Source of the DNA: Clostridiales bacterium
GTDB taxonomy: Bacteria > Bacillota > Clostridia > Saccharofermentanales > Saccharofermentanaceae
Length of the DNA: 64,000 nt
Assembly (NCBI GenBank): GCA_017561715.1
Contig: JAFZBN010000012.1
Coordinates: 1-64,000, forward strand
Direction of reading: 5' to 3'
Under the pieces are notes generated by a model that saw only the letters and a program-made list of their open reading frames with translations, was not told the DNA's origin and made no database searches. Shown piece by piece: positions 45,146 through 55,479 of the stretch (position 1 is its first letter; every line of letters starts with the position of its first letter). The position numbers and the translations under genes were made by a program.

Positions 45146-46392
45146 TTGGAATCCCCCTGTCTCTTTTTCGAAAAGATAAATGTAACGACGGACTTGGTCC
45201 TGTTCAGGTTATCGAGAACGTGCTTGAACTTCGAAAAGCCGATGCCCAGCATCGCCAGTGCGCCGGAGCCCGCCAGGAAACCGATGCCGATCTCCGCGTA
45301 GATAACGTTCTCTCCGCCCTTTTTCATATGTGTAAGCAGATGTAATTCTTTGTCCGCGATCTGTCTGTAGAGACCTTCCTTGAAAAAGAGGATCGTGACC
45401 ACCGCCGCCAAAGCGGCAAAGATCGTCGTGATGATCGCGCCCGCCAGAACGCGGTTCCAAGGGACCGTGCCGACGACTTTTCCGGTCTGTCCGTTTACAA
45501 GGAAAGTGTACGGTGTTCCGTCTTTATCGAGAGTGATGAACCAGACAGGAAGGAGCGCATAACCTGTTCTCTCCAGTTCGTATTTCGGAACCGAAGAAAC
45601 TCTCTTTTTCCGGAAGCTCGTCGGAGGCTGCTGCATCATCTCCCAGTCAAAAACAGCCCTGGCTTTCTGACCGGCAGCGGCCTTCGCCGCGCGCATTTCG
45701 AGGTCAGCGATATTCGAATAAAAACCCATCAGATACGACGTATCGAAATCCACTGTCTCGTTCATGAAATACGGATCGAGAAGTTCCGAGGTCTTATCGG
45801 CCAGGACTTTACAGGCCTCGACCGGAAGGTCATGGAACTCACAGCTGCCGTCTCTGATGATCGGTTCTTTTCCGATCATAAAGCGCTGGGTATCCGAATA
45901 TACGCCGTCATAAAGATAGTACGGGACGTAGATGCCGCGCACGCATTCCGGGTCGATCTTCTTAAAGAACCTCGGAACGAAAGGACCTGACAGCAGCTTC
46001 TTTTTTACGTTCGCAAGCGCTTCTTCTTTCGTGATCTTAAACGGAATGATGTAGTCCGGACGGACTTCCTTGGCGATACGGTTAAACACAAGCGTCGTGG
46101 ATCCGCAGTAAACGCACCTTGTCGAAACTTCCGTTCCCGAAACAATGACTTCACCGCCGCACTGTGTGCACTGATGTATGTGACAGTCATATGTTTCCCC
46201 TGTGATCTCTTCTTCCTCGAGAAGATCTTCGAGCGCTACGGGATCTTCACCGGATCCCATGTTGAGATAAAAATCATCGGCGTCTGCAAGCGTCTTCGGA
46301 TCGATGATATTTCCGCATGTCTCGCAGACGAGCGAGTCGAATCCCGGATCGTAGATCAGCGGCGCGCCGCAGCCCGGGCAATTCCTTGCCAT
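45142..46392 (-). CDS. Zinc-ribbon membrane protein of unknown function (TFIIB-type zinc ribbon)
   Basis: The 416-residue protein starts with a zinc ribbon (C5, C8, C23, C26: CPGCG and CETCG), followed by an acidic stretch and a second ribbon (CTQCGG and CVYCG). A large soluble domain (ITKEEALANVKKKL, IYVPYYLYDG) and two membrane helices near the C-terminus follow (about 305-325 and 350-370). This layout matches a clostridial family often annotated as TFIIB-type zinc ribbon or PriA-like, without known function. ATG 46390-46392 has AGGAGG at five bases. Confidence 0.75.
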   Translation of the reverse strand: MARNCPGCGAPLIYDPGFDSLVCETCGNIIDPKTLADADDFYLNMGSGEDPVALEDLLEEEEITGETYDCHIHQCTQCGGEVIVSGTEVSTRCVYCGSTTLVFNRIAKEVRPDYIIPFKITKEEALANVKKKLLSGPFVPRFFKKIDPECVRGIYVPYYLYDGVYSDTQRFMIGKEPIIRDGSCEFHDLPVEACKVLADKTSELLDPYFMNETVDFDTSYLMGFYSNIADLEMRAAKAAAGQKARAVFDWEMMQQPPTSFRKKRVSSVPKYELERTGYALLPVWFITLDKDGTPYTFLVNGQTGKVVGTVPWNRVLAGAIITTIFAALAAVVTILFFKEGLYRQIADKELHLLTHMKKGGENVIYAEIGIGFLAGSGALAMLGIGFSKFKHVLDNLNRTKSVVTFIFSKKRQGDSK

Positions 46393-46515
46393 ATTATCCT
46401 CCTGTCTCCCCAAAAAAACAAAAAATCGATATTCATATATTACCATTAGCGAACTCGTTCGAAAAACTGTCGCCGCTACGAAATACCGTGTCGGTTTTCG
46501 GCGACCTTGCCAAGA

Positions 46516-46544
46516 TTGTCTTCTCCCCCTCATCATGCTACAAT
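46516..46544 (+). promoter_or_regulatory. Promoter of the carboxy(nor)spermidine decarboxylase gene
   Basis: TTGTCT (46516-46521) and TACAAT (46539-46544) are separated by 17 bases. Confidence 0.6.
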
Positions 46545-46604
46545 TTTCCCAGCGGCTCCCTTTATTTCGAGCCTGCCAAAACCATTTCTTTTCGAGGTAT
46601 TATT

Positions 46605-47831
46605 GTGGAAAAGCGCCTTCCTTTGCAGCAGGTCCCGACACCCGCATATGTGATCGACCTTCCCGCCCTCCGCAAAAACGGTGAGCGTCTGAAGTATGTC
46701 TCCGACAATTCCGGAGCGCACATCCTTCTCGCGCAGAAGGCGTTCTCTTCTTACTCTGTATATCCGGAGCTTGCCAAGTACATCTCGGGAACGACCGCGA
46801 GCGGATATTTCGAAGCACAGCTCGGCTACGAAGAAATGGGAAAACCATTTGGAAAAGAAACGCACGTGTACGCGCCCGCGTTCACATCGGAAGACATGGA
46901 TAAACTCCTTCCGATCTGCGACCATATCATCTTTAATTCCATCGCGCAATGGAAGACACATCGCGCAAAGGCAAGTGCTTTCAGCAAGGAAAACGGAGGC
47001 GTTCAGTCCTTCGGACTTCGCATCAATCCGGAGTATTCCGAGATCGAGACCGATCTTTATAACCCCTGCGTCACGGGCTCTCGCCTGGGCATCCGAAAGT
47101 GCGACCTCGACAATGAGCTCTCGGACTTTTATGCGTCCTCCGATGACCCGGAATCACGAAAGGTCGAGGGGACGATCTTAGAAGGTCTTTCGGGTCTTCA
47201 CTTCCACACGCATTGTGAGCAGGGATTTGAGCCGCTCTTCAGAACGATCAAAGTCATCGAAGAAAAGTTCTCTGAGATCCTGATGCTTCCGTCGATCACA
47301 TGGTTGAACTTAGGCGGCGGCCATCACATCAGTAAAGACGATTACGACAGAGACGGCTTGATCTCCGAGGTCAAGCGCCTTTCGAAAAAATACAATGTCA
47401 CCGTATATCTCGAGCCCGGCGAAGCCGTCGCGATCGATGCCGGTTATCTCATCGGCTCCGTGCTCGATATCGTGGAAAACGGGATCAGGATCGCGATCCT
47501 TGACGTATCCGCCGCATGCCACATGCCGGACGTTCTGGAGATGCCGTACCGCCCGCCGCTCCAAGGTTCTTTTGAAGCAGGCGAAAAAGAATACACCTAT
47601 CGTCTCGGCGGCAACACCTGCCTGGCCGGAGATGTCATCGGCGACTATTCCTTCGAAGCGCCGCTTGAGGTCGGATCACGCCTTTATTTCACGGATATGG
47701 CGATGTACACGATAGTCAAGAACAACACCTTCAACGGCATGCCGCTTCCGTCCATCTGGATCCTCGGCGACGACGGACTCTGCACATTGGTCAAAGAATT
47801 CGGCTACGAAGATTTTAAGATGCGCCTCTGA
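46605..47831 (+). CDS. nspC: Carboxynorspermidine/carboxyspermidine decarboxylase
   Basis: The 408-residue fold-type III (alanine-racemase-like) PLP enzyme decarboxylates carboxyspermidine to spermidine. The N-terminus has VPTPAYVIDLPALRKN, the PLP lysine is in HILLAQKAFSS, and further family motifs are GLHFHTHCEQG, WLNLGGGHHI, YLEPGEAV and GNTCLAGD. The start is GTG 46605 with GAGG seven bases upstream; the reading frame stays open upstream to 46317 but has no family sequence there. It is separated from the dehydrogenase gene by about 3.6 kb. Confidence 0.92.
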   Translation: MEKRLPLQQVPTPAYVIDLPALRKNGERLKYVSDNSGAHILLAQKAFSSYSVYPELAKYISGTTASGYFEAQLGYEEMGKPFGKETHVYAPAFTSEDMDKLLPICDHIIFNSIAQWKTHRAKASAFSKENGGVQSFGLRINPEYSEIETDLYNPCVTGSRLGIRKCDLDNELSDFYASSDDPESRKVEGTILEGLSGLHFHTHCEQGFEPLFRTIKVIEEKFSEILMLPSITWLNLGGGHHISKDDYDRDGLISEVKRLSKKYNVTVYLEPGEAVAIDAGYLIGSVLDIVENGIRIAILDVSAACHMPDVLEMPYRPPLQGSFEAGEKEYTYRLGGNTCLAGDVIGDYSFEAPLEVGSRLYFTDMAMYTIVKNNTFNGMPLPSIWILGDDGLCTLVKEFGYEDFKMRL

Positions 47832-47837
47832 TAAGGA

Positions 47838-48848
47838 TCAGACTGTAAACTCGGCCAGATCGTACTGAAAATGGCCGGTACCTTCTACGCTCAGATCGAC
47901 CAGTGCCGCGTAGTCTCCCTTCGGAAGATATCCGCATCTCATGTCAAGGTCGACGCTTTCTCCCCCAAACAGAGGCAGCCCGTCTGTGGAATAGTACAAG
48001 ATCCTTTCCGTTAAGGACGGATCCTTCGGAACCAGGTACCACTCTCCGTCGATCTTCGTAAAGACCGTTGCGTCTTTCTCACCATATAAAAGCATCGAAG
48101 CGGAGACATTATTGATCGTTACCGTGATCCTCTCTGAATCCATGGATTTAAACTCCGCGTTCCATCCTTCAGCCTCTGTGATCGTCATGCTGTCATTCAA
48201 GATTTTGGTTTTCAGGTAGTCTTCCAAAGGCATCATGTTCTCCGGATACCACTTGTCGTGCCAAAGCGCGCTTACACGCGAGTACACGCGCATGTTAATT
48301 CCGTAGTTATCCAGTTCGAAGCGTTCACCCAGACATTCACAGAGTTTTTCAAAATCGGTATCACACTCAAGGACATCTCCGGAAGCCGCGATTAGATATC
48401 CATTCGACCAGCAGAAACCAAAAGCGAGATTCGCCTCTTTTTTCTGGTCAGCGGTCATTTTCGACTCATCTATAGTCGAATCATATGTTCGCAAACTGAT
48501 CTCATAGACAGGATATGTAAGTTTGCCGGGATCCCAGTCATCCACATACTCCATATCCACTTCGAGCAGCGCGTTGACGAACTCTTTCATCTCATATTCA
48601 AAAGAGTTATATTCTTCGGTTTTCCCGTCGATCTTCGATACCCCTCCATGAAGAGAGTACTTCACTCCGGCCTCTGTTCTCATTTTCAATTCGTTCAGTT
48701 TGTCCAGAGAATCGTGATTTGAAACATATTTCGGATCCGGAGCTGCTTTCTTCTTACACCCCGGAACTACCGCGATGCCGAGCAGAAGACTTGCCGAAAG
48801 CACGGCCGCGCACAACCTGTTTTTATTTCCCCAAATACCCATATTCAT
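47838..48848 (-). CDS. Lipoprotein of unknown function
   Basis: The 336-residue protein has a signal peptide and lipobox VPGC (lipid Cys near residue 31), followed by a soluble domain with many acidic and aromatic residues and no recognised motif (KYVSNHDSLDKLNELKM, WHDKWYPENMMPLEDYL). Starting at ATG 48846-48848 leaves GAAAGG five bases upstream; a GTG two codons earlier is possible. The stop is six bases from the end of the converging nspC gene, leaving no room for a terminator. Confidence 0.75.
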   Translation of the reverse strand: MNMGIWGNKNRLCAAVLSASLLLGIAVVPGCKKKAAPDPKYVSNHDSLDKLNELKMRTEAGVKYSLHGGVSKIDGKTEEYNSFEYEMKEFVNALLEVDMEYVDDWDPGKLTYPVYEISLRTYDSTIDESKMTADQKKEANLAFGFCWSNGYLIAASGDVLECDTDFEKLCECLGERFELDNYGINMRVYSRVSALWHDKWYPENMMPLEDYLKTKILNDSMTITEAEGWNAEFKSMDSERITVTINNVSASMLLYGEKDATVFTKIDGEWYLVPKDPSLTERILYYSTDGLPLFGGESVDLDMRCGYLPKGDYAALVDLSVEGTGHFQYDLAEFTV

Positions 48849-48865
48849 TGCCACCTTTCTATTAC

Positions 48866-48894
48866 GTTATAGCATCCTTTGCCTATATAAACAA
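48866..48894 (-). promoter_or_regulatory. Promoter of the unknown lipoprotein gene
   Basis: TTGTTT (48889-48894) and TATAAC (48866-48871) on the minus strand are 17 bases apart. Confidence 0.55.
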
Positions 48895-48952
48895 ATAAGA
48901 AGCTCGAACCGACAGCGCTCCCTTCACTTTTTTCGCGGCTCGAAAAGCACTC

Positions 48953-49163
48953 GTTTTGCAACATTTGTGATCGCAAGTTTCAAAATGGTTTTTCACGTGG
49001 CATTTGCCTTTGATATCGTATTTATCAACATATTCCGACATATATCTATACCTTTTCCGAGAGTTCCCGTGTGAAAAAACGTGCTGTTTTTTGCAACGAT
49101 TTTTATTCTTCTTGCAAAAATCTCTATATTCCTATTTGCAAATGCTAATCGGGGTTGTATAAT
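48953..49163 (+). promoter_or_regulatory. gdhA promoter with repeated TTGCAA elements
   Basis: TTGCAA (49136-49141) and TATAAT (49158-49163) are 16 bases apart and form the promoter. The 370-base gap contains further TTGCAA copies near 48956, 49091 and 49122, twice as TTTTGCAAC. They may bind a regulator, or one may be an alternative -35. The leader also holds GTGCTTTT at 49195. Nothing else was seen in the gap. Confidence 0.55.
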
Positions 49164-49240
49164 GACAAATGTTGAGCCAGAGGTCCGTGGACGAGTGCTT
49201 TTCGAAAGGAAACATCTTCTCGGGCGCGAAGGCAATTTGA

Positions 49241-50617
<1,377 letters not shown>

Positions 50618-50644
50618 TACCTCGATCATTTAAATGACAACTAA

Positions 50645-50677
50645 AAATCCCGCCGCGGTTCGCCGTTGGCGGGATTT
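50645..50677 (+). terminator. gdhA terminator
   Basis: AAATCCCGCC and GGCGGGATTT form a 10-bp stem followed by CTTTTT, 28 bases after the stop codon. Confidence 0.93.
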
Positions 50678-50877
50678 CTTTTTCTTGCGACTCGACCATT
50701 CGTCATATAGAGGTTTGTCTGAATGAAAACTGCAAATGAAATGTCCTTTTCGGCGCGAAAAGCACCTGTATTCGTCATTCTGTTCGATATTTTCAAAATA
50801 GTTCAAACAAAACGGTAAATGGCGCCCCGAAAATGCCTTCTCTGCCTTTCCATTGGTAGATTTCGATCTCGTGAATA

Positions 50878-50916
50878 CAAAAATGTCCAACGGCGATATG
50901 CCATTGGACATTTTTA
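50878..50916 (-). terminator. Terminator of the NADAR gene
   Basis: AAATGTCCAA (50881-50890) and TTGGACATTT (50904-50913) form a 10-bp stem flanked by A and T runs, usable from both sides. The rest of 50678-50951 shows no gene or recognisable signal apart from AAAAGCAC at 50758. Confidence 0.85.
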
Positions 50917-50951
50917 CATTCTATAGTTCAATAACATCAAATGGTCGGCGC

Positions 50952-51791
50952 TTACTCTTCCTCGTCCTCGTCGTATTCGCCGGACGCGTTATCCAGGCGG
51001 CGGGAGATGTCGTAAATGTCCTGTTTCATTTCGTAGAATCCCGCGATCGGAAGTCCGTGGGAAGCGGCCATGCCGCCCTTGATCAAGGCTTCCCAGTCGG
51101 AAAAGGATCTTTCGAAGAAGAATGCCTGACGGCTCTCTTCCGATCCGGATACGCAGCCGATCGTATCTGTATAAGCAAGGACCGTATTCTTAAACTGCGG
51201 GATACGGATCAGTTCGCCCGGGAGAAGTTCCCACTCGGGGATCGGTTCTTTTTCCTTAGAATCTTCATAAGGAAGCACTTCACCGTTTTCAGTCACACGA
51301 AGTTCCTCACGGAGTTCTTCTCTAACCTCCATCAGTACCTGTCCGAGAAGGTTCTCGCCTCTCCATTTCGTGATGTCCTGCACCTCCGGATCCGATGTGG
51401 AAAGGAGGATACCCCAGTCTTTATCACGAGGAGAGCACTCGGCGAGGATCGCGTTCCCCGTCGCAAGGAGCGTCTCCATCATGGAAGGATTCTGTGAAAA
51501 CTTCGCGCGGATACCGCGCTTAACGACAACAAAGCGAGTTCTTTTCCAAAGGGCAGCGTCAAATCCGTCGAAGAATTCTCTTCCCAGGATCTTGCACTGT
51601 TCAGGATCGGCGGTGCGCATGATCTCATCGCCCAGCGCGGTCTGTCCGAACATCATGACCTTCTGGTACATCATGAACTGCTCGGAGTGGAGATAGTGAC
51701 GGCCTGCATAGTCAAACTCGGCAGGATACCAGTTGCAGAAACAACCGTTGTCTTCGTACTCGCGGTGAAAACCGATGATCTCGTTTTTCAT
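50952..51791 (-). CDS. NADAR-family (YbiA-like) protein with extra C-terminal domain
   Basis: The 279-residue protein begins with a NADAR domain (about 1-160): GCFCNWYPAEFDYAGRHYLHSEQFMMYQKV, then FSQNPSMMETLLATGNAILAECSPRDKDWGI. NADAR proteins are N-glycosidases or ADP-ribosyl-guanine hydrolases; some reverse DNA ADP-ribosylation in DarT-like systems and others act in riboflavin damage control. A second part (about 165-279) with FKNTVLAYTDTIGCVSGSEESRQAFFFERSFSDW is not part of NADAR and not recognised by me. It is monocistronic. Confidence 0.85.
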   Translation of the reverse strand: MKNEIIGFHREYEDNGCFCNWYPAEFDYAGRHYLHSEQFMMYQKVMMFGQTALGDEIMRTADPEQCKILGREFFDGFDAALWKRTRFVVVKRGIRAKFSQNPSMMETLLATGNAILAECSPRDKDWGILLSTSDPEVQDITKWRGENLLGQVLMEVREELREELRVTENGEVLPYEDSKEKEPIPEWELLPGELIRIPQFKNTVLAYTDTIGCVSGSEESRQAFFFERSFSDWEALIKGGMAASHGLPIAGFYEMKQDIYDISRRLDNASGEYDEDEEE

Positions 51792-51847
51792 GGTAACGCC
51801 CTCCTGTTCTTCGGGACTGCTTTGTGTTTTTCAACATTATATCACGG

Positions 51848-51880
51848 GCTTAAGGTTCGCTTAAAGTCTGCTTGTTAAAC
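51848..51880 (+). promoter_or_regulatory. Three 11-bp direct repeats upstream of the VTC operon
   Basis: CTTAAGG (51849), CTTAAAG (51860) and CTTGTTA (51871) recur at exactly 11-bp intervals, each 7 bases with a 4-base spacer. This is the layout bound by OmpR/PhoB/PhoP-type response regulators. The operon downstream encodes such a regulator. The -10 box is unclear (CAATAAAA near 51887). Confidence 0.55.
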
Positions 51881-51915
51881 TGACCTCAATAAAACAAAGA
51901 TGAGGATCGGAAAAA

Positions 51916-52647
51916 ATGACATACCAAAGCGTTTTTCAAAGATATGAATATAAGTACATGCTTTCGAGAGAGCAGGCTGCTTCTTTCAAAGATCAGCTCG
52001 CGTCAAAGATGCACATCGACGAGTATGGTCCGACGACCATCCGGAATATCTACTTTGACACAGACGATTACCGCCTGATCCGAACTTCCCTCGACAAGCC
52101 CGTCTATAAGGAAAAGCTCCGCCTGAGAAGTTACCGATTCGCGGATAAAGACGATCTCATCTTTGCCGAACTGAAGAAAAAGTATAACGGAGTCGTCTTT
52201 AAAAGAAGGACCGAATCGACATACTTCGAGATCATGGACTGGCTCACGGCATTCGGCGAGGCACCGAGGGATGAACAGATCATGAGAGAGATCACCGCCT
52301 TCCGGGATCACTATCGGGACTTAAAGGCGAAGGCGTTTCTTTCTTACAAAAGAGAAGCCTATGTGGCAGAGGACGGTTCTCAGCTCCGAGTCACATTCGA
52401 CACGGACATTTTCGGAAGAGACCGCGATATCAGTTTCAACAGCGCGATCTACGGCGAGCGGATCCTCCCGCGAGACAAAGTCCTGATGGAGATCAAGTTC
52501 TCCGGCGCCATGCCCTTCTGGCTGGTCCAGCTTCTCAAAGAAAACGGCCTTCACCGCCGGGGCTATTCCAAGTACGGCGAATACTACATGAATTATTTGA
52601 AAGACAACATCGACAACAACATGAAAGGAGCGCTTCTCTATGCTTAA
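51916..52647 (+). CDS. VTC-domain polyphosphate polymerase-like protein
   Basis: The 243-residue protein is a single VTC (triphosphate tunnel) domain. The charged residues lining the tunnel are visible: RYEYKYML, IRNIYFDTDDY, KEKLRLRSYR, FAELKKKYNGVVFKRR, FLSYKREAY, RVTFDTDIF, LMEIKFSG and SKYGEYY. In yeast the VTC core makes polyphosphate from ATP; bacterial standalone copies are assumed similar but little studied. It overlaps the next gene by eight bases and begins a five-gene operon. Confidence 0.9.
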   Translation: MTYQSVFQRYEYKYMLSREQAASFKDQLASKMHIDEYGPTTIRNIYFDTDDYRLIRTSLDKPVYKEKLRLRSYRFADKDDLIFAELKKKYNGVVFKRRTESTYFEIMDWLTAFGEAPRDEQIMREITAFRDHYRDLKAKAFLSYKREAYVAEDGSQLRVTFDTDIFGRDRDISFNSAIYGERILPRDKVLMEIKFSGAMPFWLVQLLKENGLHRRGYSKYGEYYMNYLKDNIDNNMKGALLYA

Positions 52648-53326
52648 GAACATCTACGACACACTGATGGGGAATACAACGATCTCCATCACCTCATTTT
52701 TACTTCCGGTATTCAGCGCCCTGCTTCTCGGCCTTTTCCTGGCCCTGATCTTCAAGTTGAAAAGGCGTTCCAGCAGTTCCTTTATCGGAACTCTCGCCAT
52801 CCTTCCCGCCGTTGTCTGCGTGGTCATCATGGCCGTTAACGGCAACATCGGCGCAGGCGTCGCGGTAGCAGGCACATTCAGTCTCGTGCGTTTTCGTTCC
52901 GCACAGGGTTCGGCCAGCGAGATCGCCGCGATCTTCATCGCCATGACCGTCGGTCTTCTGACCGGAATGGGCTTCATCATCTATGCCGCACTCTTCCTTC
53001 TGATCATCGGGATTGCGATGTTCCTCTTCTCCGAGATCGGCCTGGGAACAGAAAATTCCGAACTCAAAAGAAGCCTTCGCGTGGTCATCCCGGAAGACCT
53101 GAACTACGCAGAAGTTTTCGAAGAAGATTTCAAACAGTACACGACTTCTCACCGCCTCATCTCCTCTAAAACTGCCGAGATGGGCTCCATCTTCAAGCTG
53201 ACCTATGAGATCCATCTTCGCGACGCTTCCTCGGAAAAAGCACTGATCGACGCCATCCGCTGCAAGAACGGAAATCTGGCGATCCTCTCAACCACAGTCA
53301 TGCCAAAGGAAACACCCGAACTGTAA
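52640..53326 (+). CDS. DUF4956 membrane protein
   Basis: The 228-residue protein has four membrane helices (about 17-40, 49-70, 75-97 and 105-130), the conserved GTFSLVRFRSAQGSASEIAAIFIAM segment typical of DUF4956, and a soluble C-terminal domain of about 80 residues. The family is repeatedly found beside VTC-domain genes in Bacillota and is presumed to work with them, perhaps as a channel or membrane anchor. Its function is unproven. Confidence 0.88.
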   Translation: MLKNIYDTLMGNTTISITSFLLPVFSALLLGLFLALIFKLKRRSSSSFIGTLAILPAVVCVVIMAVNGNIGAGVAVAGTFSLVRFRSAQGSASEIAAIFIAMTVGLLTGMGFIIYAALFLLIIGIAMFLFSEIGLGTENSELKRSLRVVIPEDLNYAEVFEEDFKQYTTSHRLISSKTAEMGSIFKLTYEIHLRDASSEKALIDAIRCKNGNLAILSTTVMPKETPEL

Positions 53327-53378
53327 GACACGGTGAAAAAGAAAAGGAAACTACTGAAACTGAAAAAGGAGAAAGACT

Positions 53379-54779
53379 ATGAAGAATAAGACACTTACGA
53401 AAAAGATCATCCTGACGATCGCCGTCTGCGCGGTACTTGCCGCGTCTATCGGAGCTGTCGCTTACTTCAGCAGCCGAAATAAAACATCCACTACGGCATC
53501 AAATCAGGTCACCAATAACAACACAAAAACAAACTCCGGAAACGCTGCCTCCGGAACCGGCAACGCGACCGTCAGCAATATGGCACTGAAGATCACCGAA
53601 AAAGATAACGAGACGACTTACGATACCGCTGACAGCACGCTCATCGATCTTGCTGACACAACGGGTCCCGTAAAGATCACCGAAGCGGGTACCTATATCG
53701 TAACGGGAAAGACCGATGACGGCATGATCATCATCGAGGTCGATAAAGAAAATGACGATGTACACCTGATCCTTCGAGACGCCACGATCAACAGCACTTC
53801 TTCTGCAGCGATCTACGTGAAATCCGCGGACGAAGTCTACATCACTTTGGAAGGTGAGAACATCTTAAGTAACGGCGGCAAGTATGAAGCGATCGACGAG
53901 AATGACATCGACTCCGTGATCTACGCAAAGGACGATCTGACGATCAACGGCAGCGGTTCTCTTTCGATCGACGCGGCTGTCGGACACGCGATCGTATGTA
54001 AAGACGATATGGTCATCACGGGCGGTACATACAACATCACGGCCGAGACGGATGCCATCAACACCAACGATTCTCTCGCAATCACAAACGGCACATTCAA
54101 TATCACGGCCGGTGATGACGCGATCCACACGGACGGGATCCTGCAGATCGATAACGGCACATTTGAGATCACGGCTGCAGAAGGACTCGAAGGCACCTAC
54201 ATCACGATCAACGACGGAACCTTCACGATCAGCGCAAGTGATGACGGCATCAACGCCGCGCAGAAAGTCGAAGACTACCTGGCGACCCTGATCGTAAACG
54301 GCGGCAACATCAAGATCACGATGGGCGCAGGAGACACCGACGGAATCGACAGTAATGGCGACATCTACATCAACGGCGGAACGATCGATATCACCGGTCA
54401 GTCGACGGTAGACTATGACGGAACCGCGGTAAAGAACGGCGGTACACTGATCATCAACGGTGTTGAGACAGACACCATTCCGAACCAGTTTATGGGCGGC
54501 CCGGGCGGTATGCAGGGCGGCCCGAACGGCGGTCAGAACGGCAATGCCAACTTCCCGGGCGGCAACTTCGACCCCGACAATATGCCGGCTGATTTCGACC
54601 CGGAAAACATGCCATCTGACTTCGATCCGAACAATATGCCCGCGGATTTTGATCCCAATAACATGCCCGGTAATATGCCGGGTAATATGCCCGGAAACGG
54701 TAACCGTCCCGACCGCGGAGCCGACGGTAAAACAGATGACAGCGAGTCGGTGTATAATGATGAAAAGACCAAGTTCTGA
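53379..54779 (+). CDS. Secreted Cthe_2159-like beta-helix carbohydrate-binding protein
   Basis: The 466-residue exported protein has a signal anchor (about 8-28), a Ser/Thr/Asn-rich linker, and then a beta-helix built from repeats (DDLTINGSGSLSI, GTYNITAETDAINTND, GTFNITAGDDAIHTDG, GTFTISASDDGINA). It resembles the DUF4353/Cthe_2159 family, which binds acidic polysaccharide and calcium. After residue 370 comes a Gly/Asn/Pro tail with at least four copies of (P/S)(A/S)DFDPxNMP. It is third in the VTC operon with RBS AAAGGAG. Confidence 0.85.
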   Translation: MKNKTLTKKIILTIAVCAVLAASIGAVAYFSSRNKTSTTASNQVTNNNTKTNSGNAASGTGNATVSNMALKITEKDNETTYDTADSTLIDLADTTGPVKITEAGTYIVTGKTDDGMIIIEVDKENDDVHLILRDATINSTSSAAIYVKSADEVYITLEGENILSNGGKYEAIDENDIDSVIYAKDDLTINGSGSLSIDAAVGHAIVCKDDMVITGGTYNITAETDAINTNDSLAITNGTFNITAGDDAIHTDGILQIDNGTFEITAAEGLEGTYITINDGTFTISASDDGINAAQKVEDYLATLIVNGGNIKITMGAGDTDGIDSNGDIYINGGTIDITGQSTVDYDGTAVKNGGTLIINGVETDTIPNQFMGGPGGMQGGPNGGQNGNANFPGGNFDPDNMPADFDPENMPSDFDPNNMPADFDPNNMPGNMPGNMPGNGNRPDRGADGKTDDSESVYNDEKTKF

Positions 54780-54804
54780 TTCTTGAGAAAGGAGGCCGTA
54801 CATC

Positions 54805-55479
54805 ATGCGTATTCTTTTGGCAGAAGATGAAAAATCCATGTCACGCGCTCTTTGCGCGATCCTGACGAAGAACAACTATGCCGTTGACGCGGTCTTTGAC
54901 GGGCAGGACGCTCTGGATTACCTTTTAGAAGGTTCATATGACTGTGCGATCCTGGATGTCATGATGCCGAAGATGGACGGCTTCACCGTTCTCAAAAAGA
55001 TCCGCGAAAAAGGGATCACGATCCCCGTGATGATGCTTACGGCAAAATCCCAGATCGATGACAAAGTCGAGGGACTGGACCTCGGCGCGAACGATTATCT
55101 GACCAAGCCTTTTGAGAGCCGGGAACTCCTGGCTCGTCTTCGCGCCATCACCAGATCCGTAACGCCTGTCGCCGATAATCTTCTGCGCTACGGCAACGTC
55201 ACCTTAAACCGCGGCACATTCGAACTGAAGTCGAAAGACGGCTCCGTCAAGCTCGCCGCAAAAGAATTCCAGATGATGGAATACCTCATGGCGAATCCCG
55301 GAGTTCTCATCTCCACCGACCGCTTCATGGAAAAGGTCTGGGGACTGGACTCCGACGCGGACATCAACGTCGTATGGACGAACCTTTCGTATCTTCGAAA
55401 GAAGCTCACATCGATCGGCGCGAACATAAAGATCAAGGCCACGCGTAATGCCGGCTATTCTCTGGAGATCGACTCATGA
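54805..55479 (+). CDS. OmpR-family response regulator
   Basis: The 224-residue regulator has a receiver domain (acidic pocket AEDE, phospho-Asp near residue 50 in AILDVMMPKMDG, Lys in LTKPF) and a C-terminal winged-helix OmpR/PhoB DNA-binding domain (LAAKEFQMMEYLMANPGVLISTDRFMEKVWG). Its stop overlaps the kinase start (ATGA). The direct repeats at 51848-51880 are its likeliest target. The signal is unknown. Confidence 0.95.
   Translation: MRILLAEDEKSMSRALCAILTKNNYAVDAVFDGQDALDYLLEGSYDCAILDVMMPKMDGFTVLKKIREKGITIPVMMLTAKSQIDDKVEGLDLGANDYLTKPFESRELLARLRAITRSVTPVADNLLRYGNVTLNRGTFELKSKDGSVKLAAKEFQMMEYLMANPGVLISTDRFMEKVWGLDSDADINVVWTNLSYLRKKLTSIGANIKIKATRNAGYSLEIDS

Noticed and set aside
46317-46604. 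In-frame upstream extension of the carboxy(nor)spermidine decarboxylase
   Set aside because: The extension crosses the promoter and the divergent gene start and has no family similarity; GTG 46605 has a proper ribosome site.
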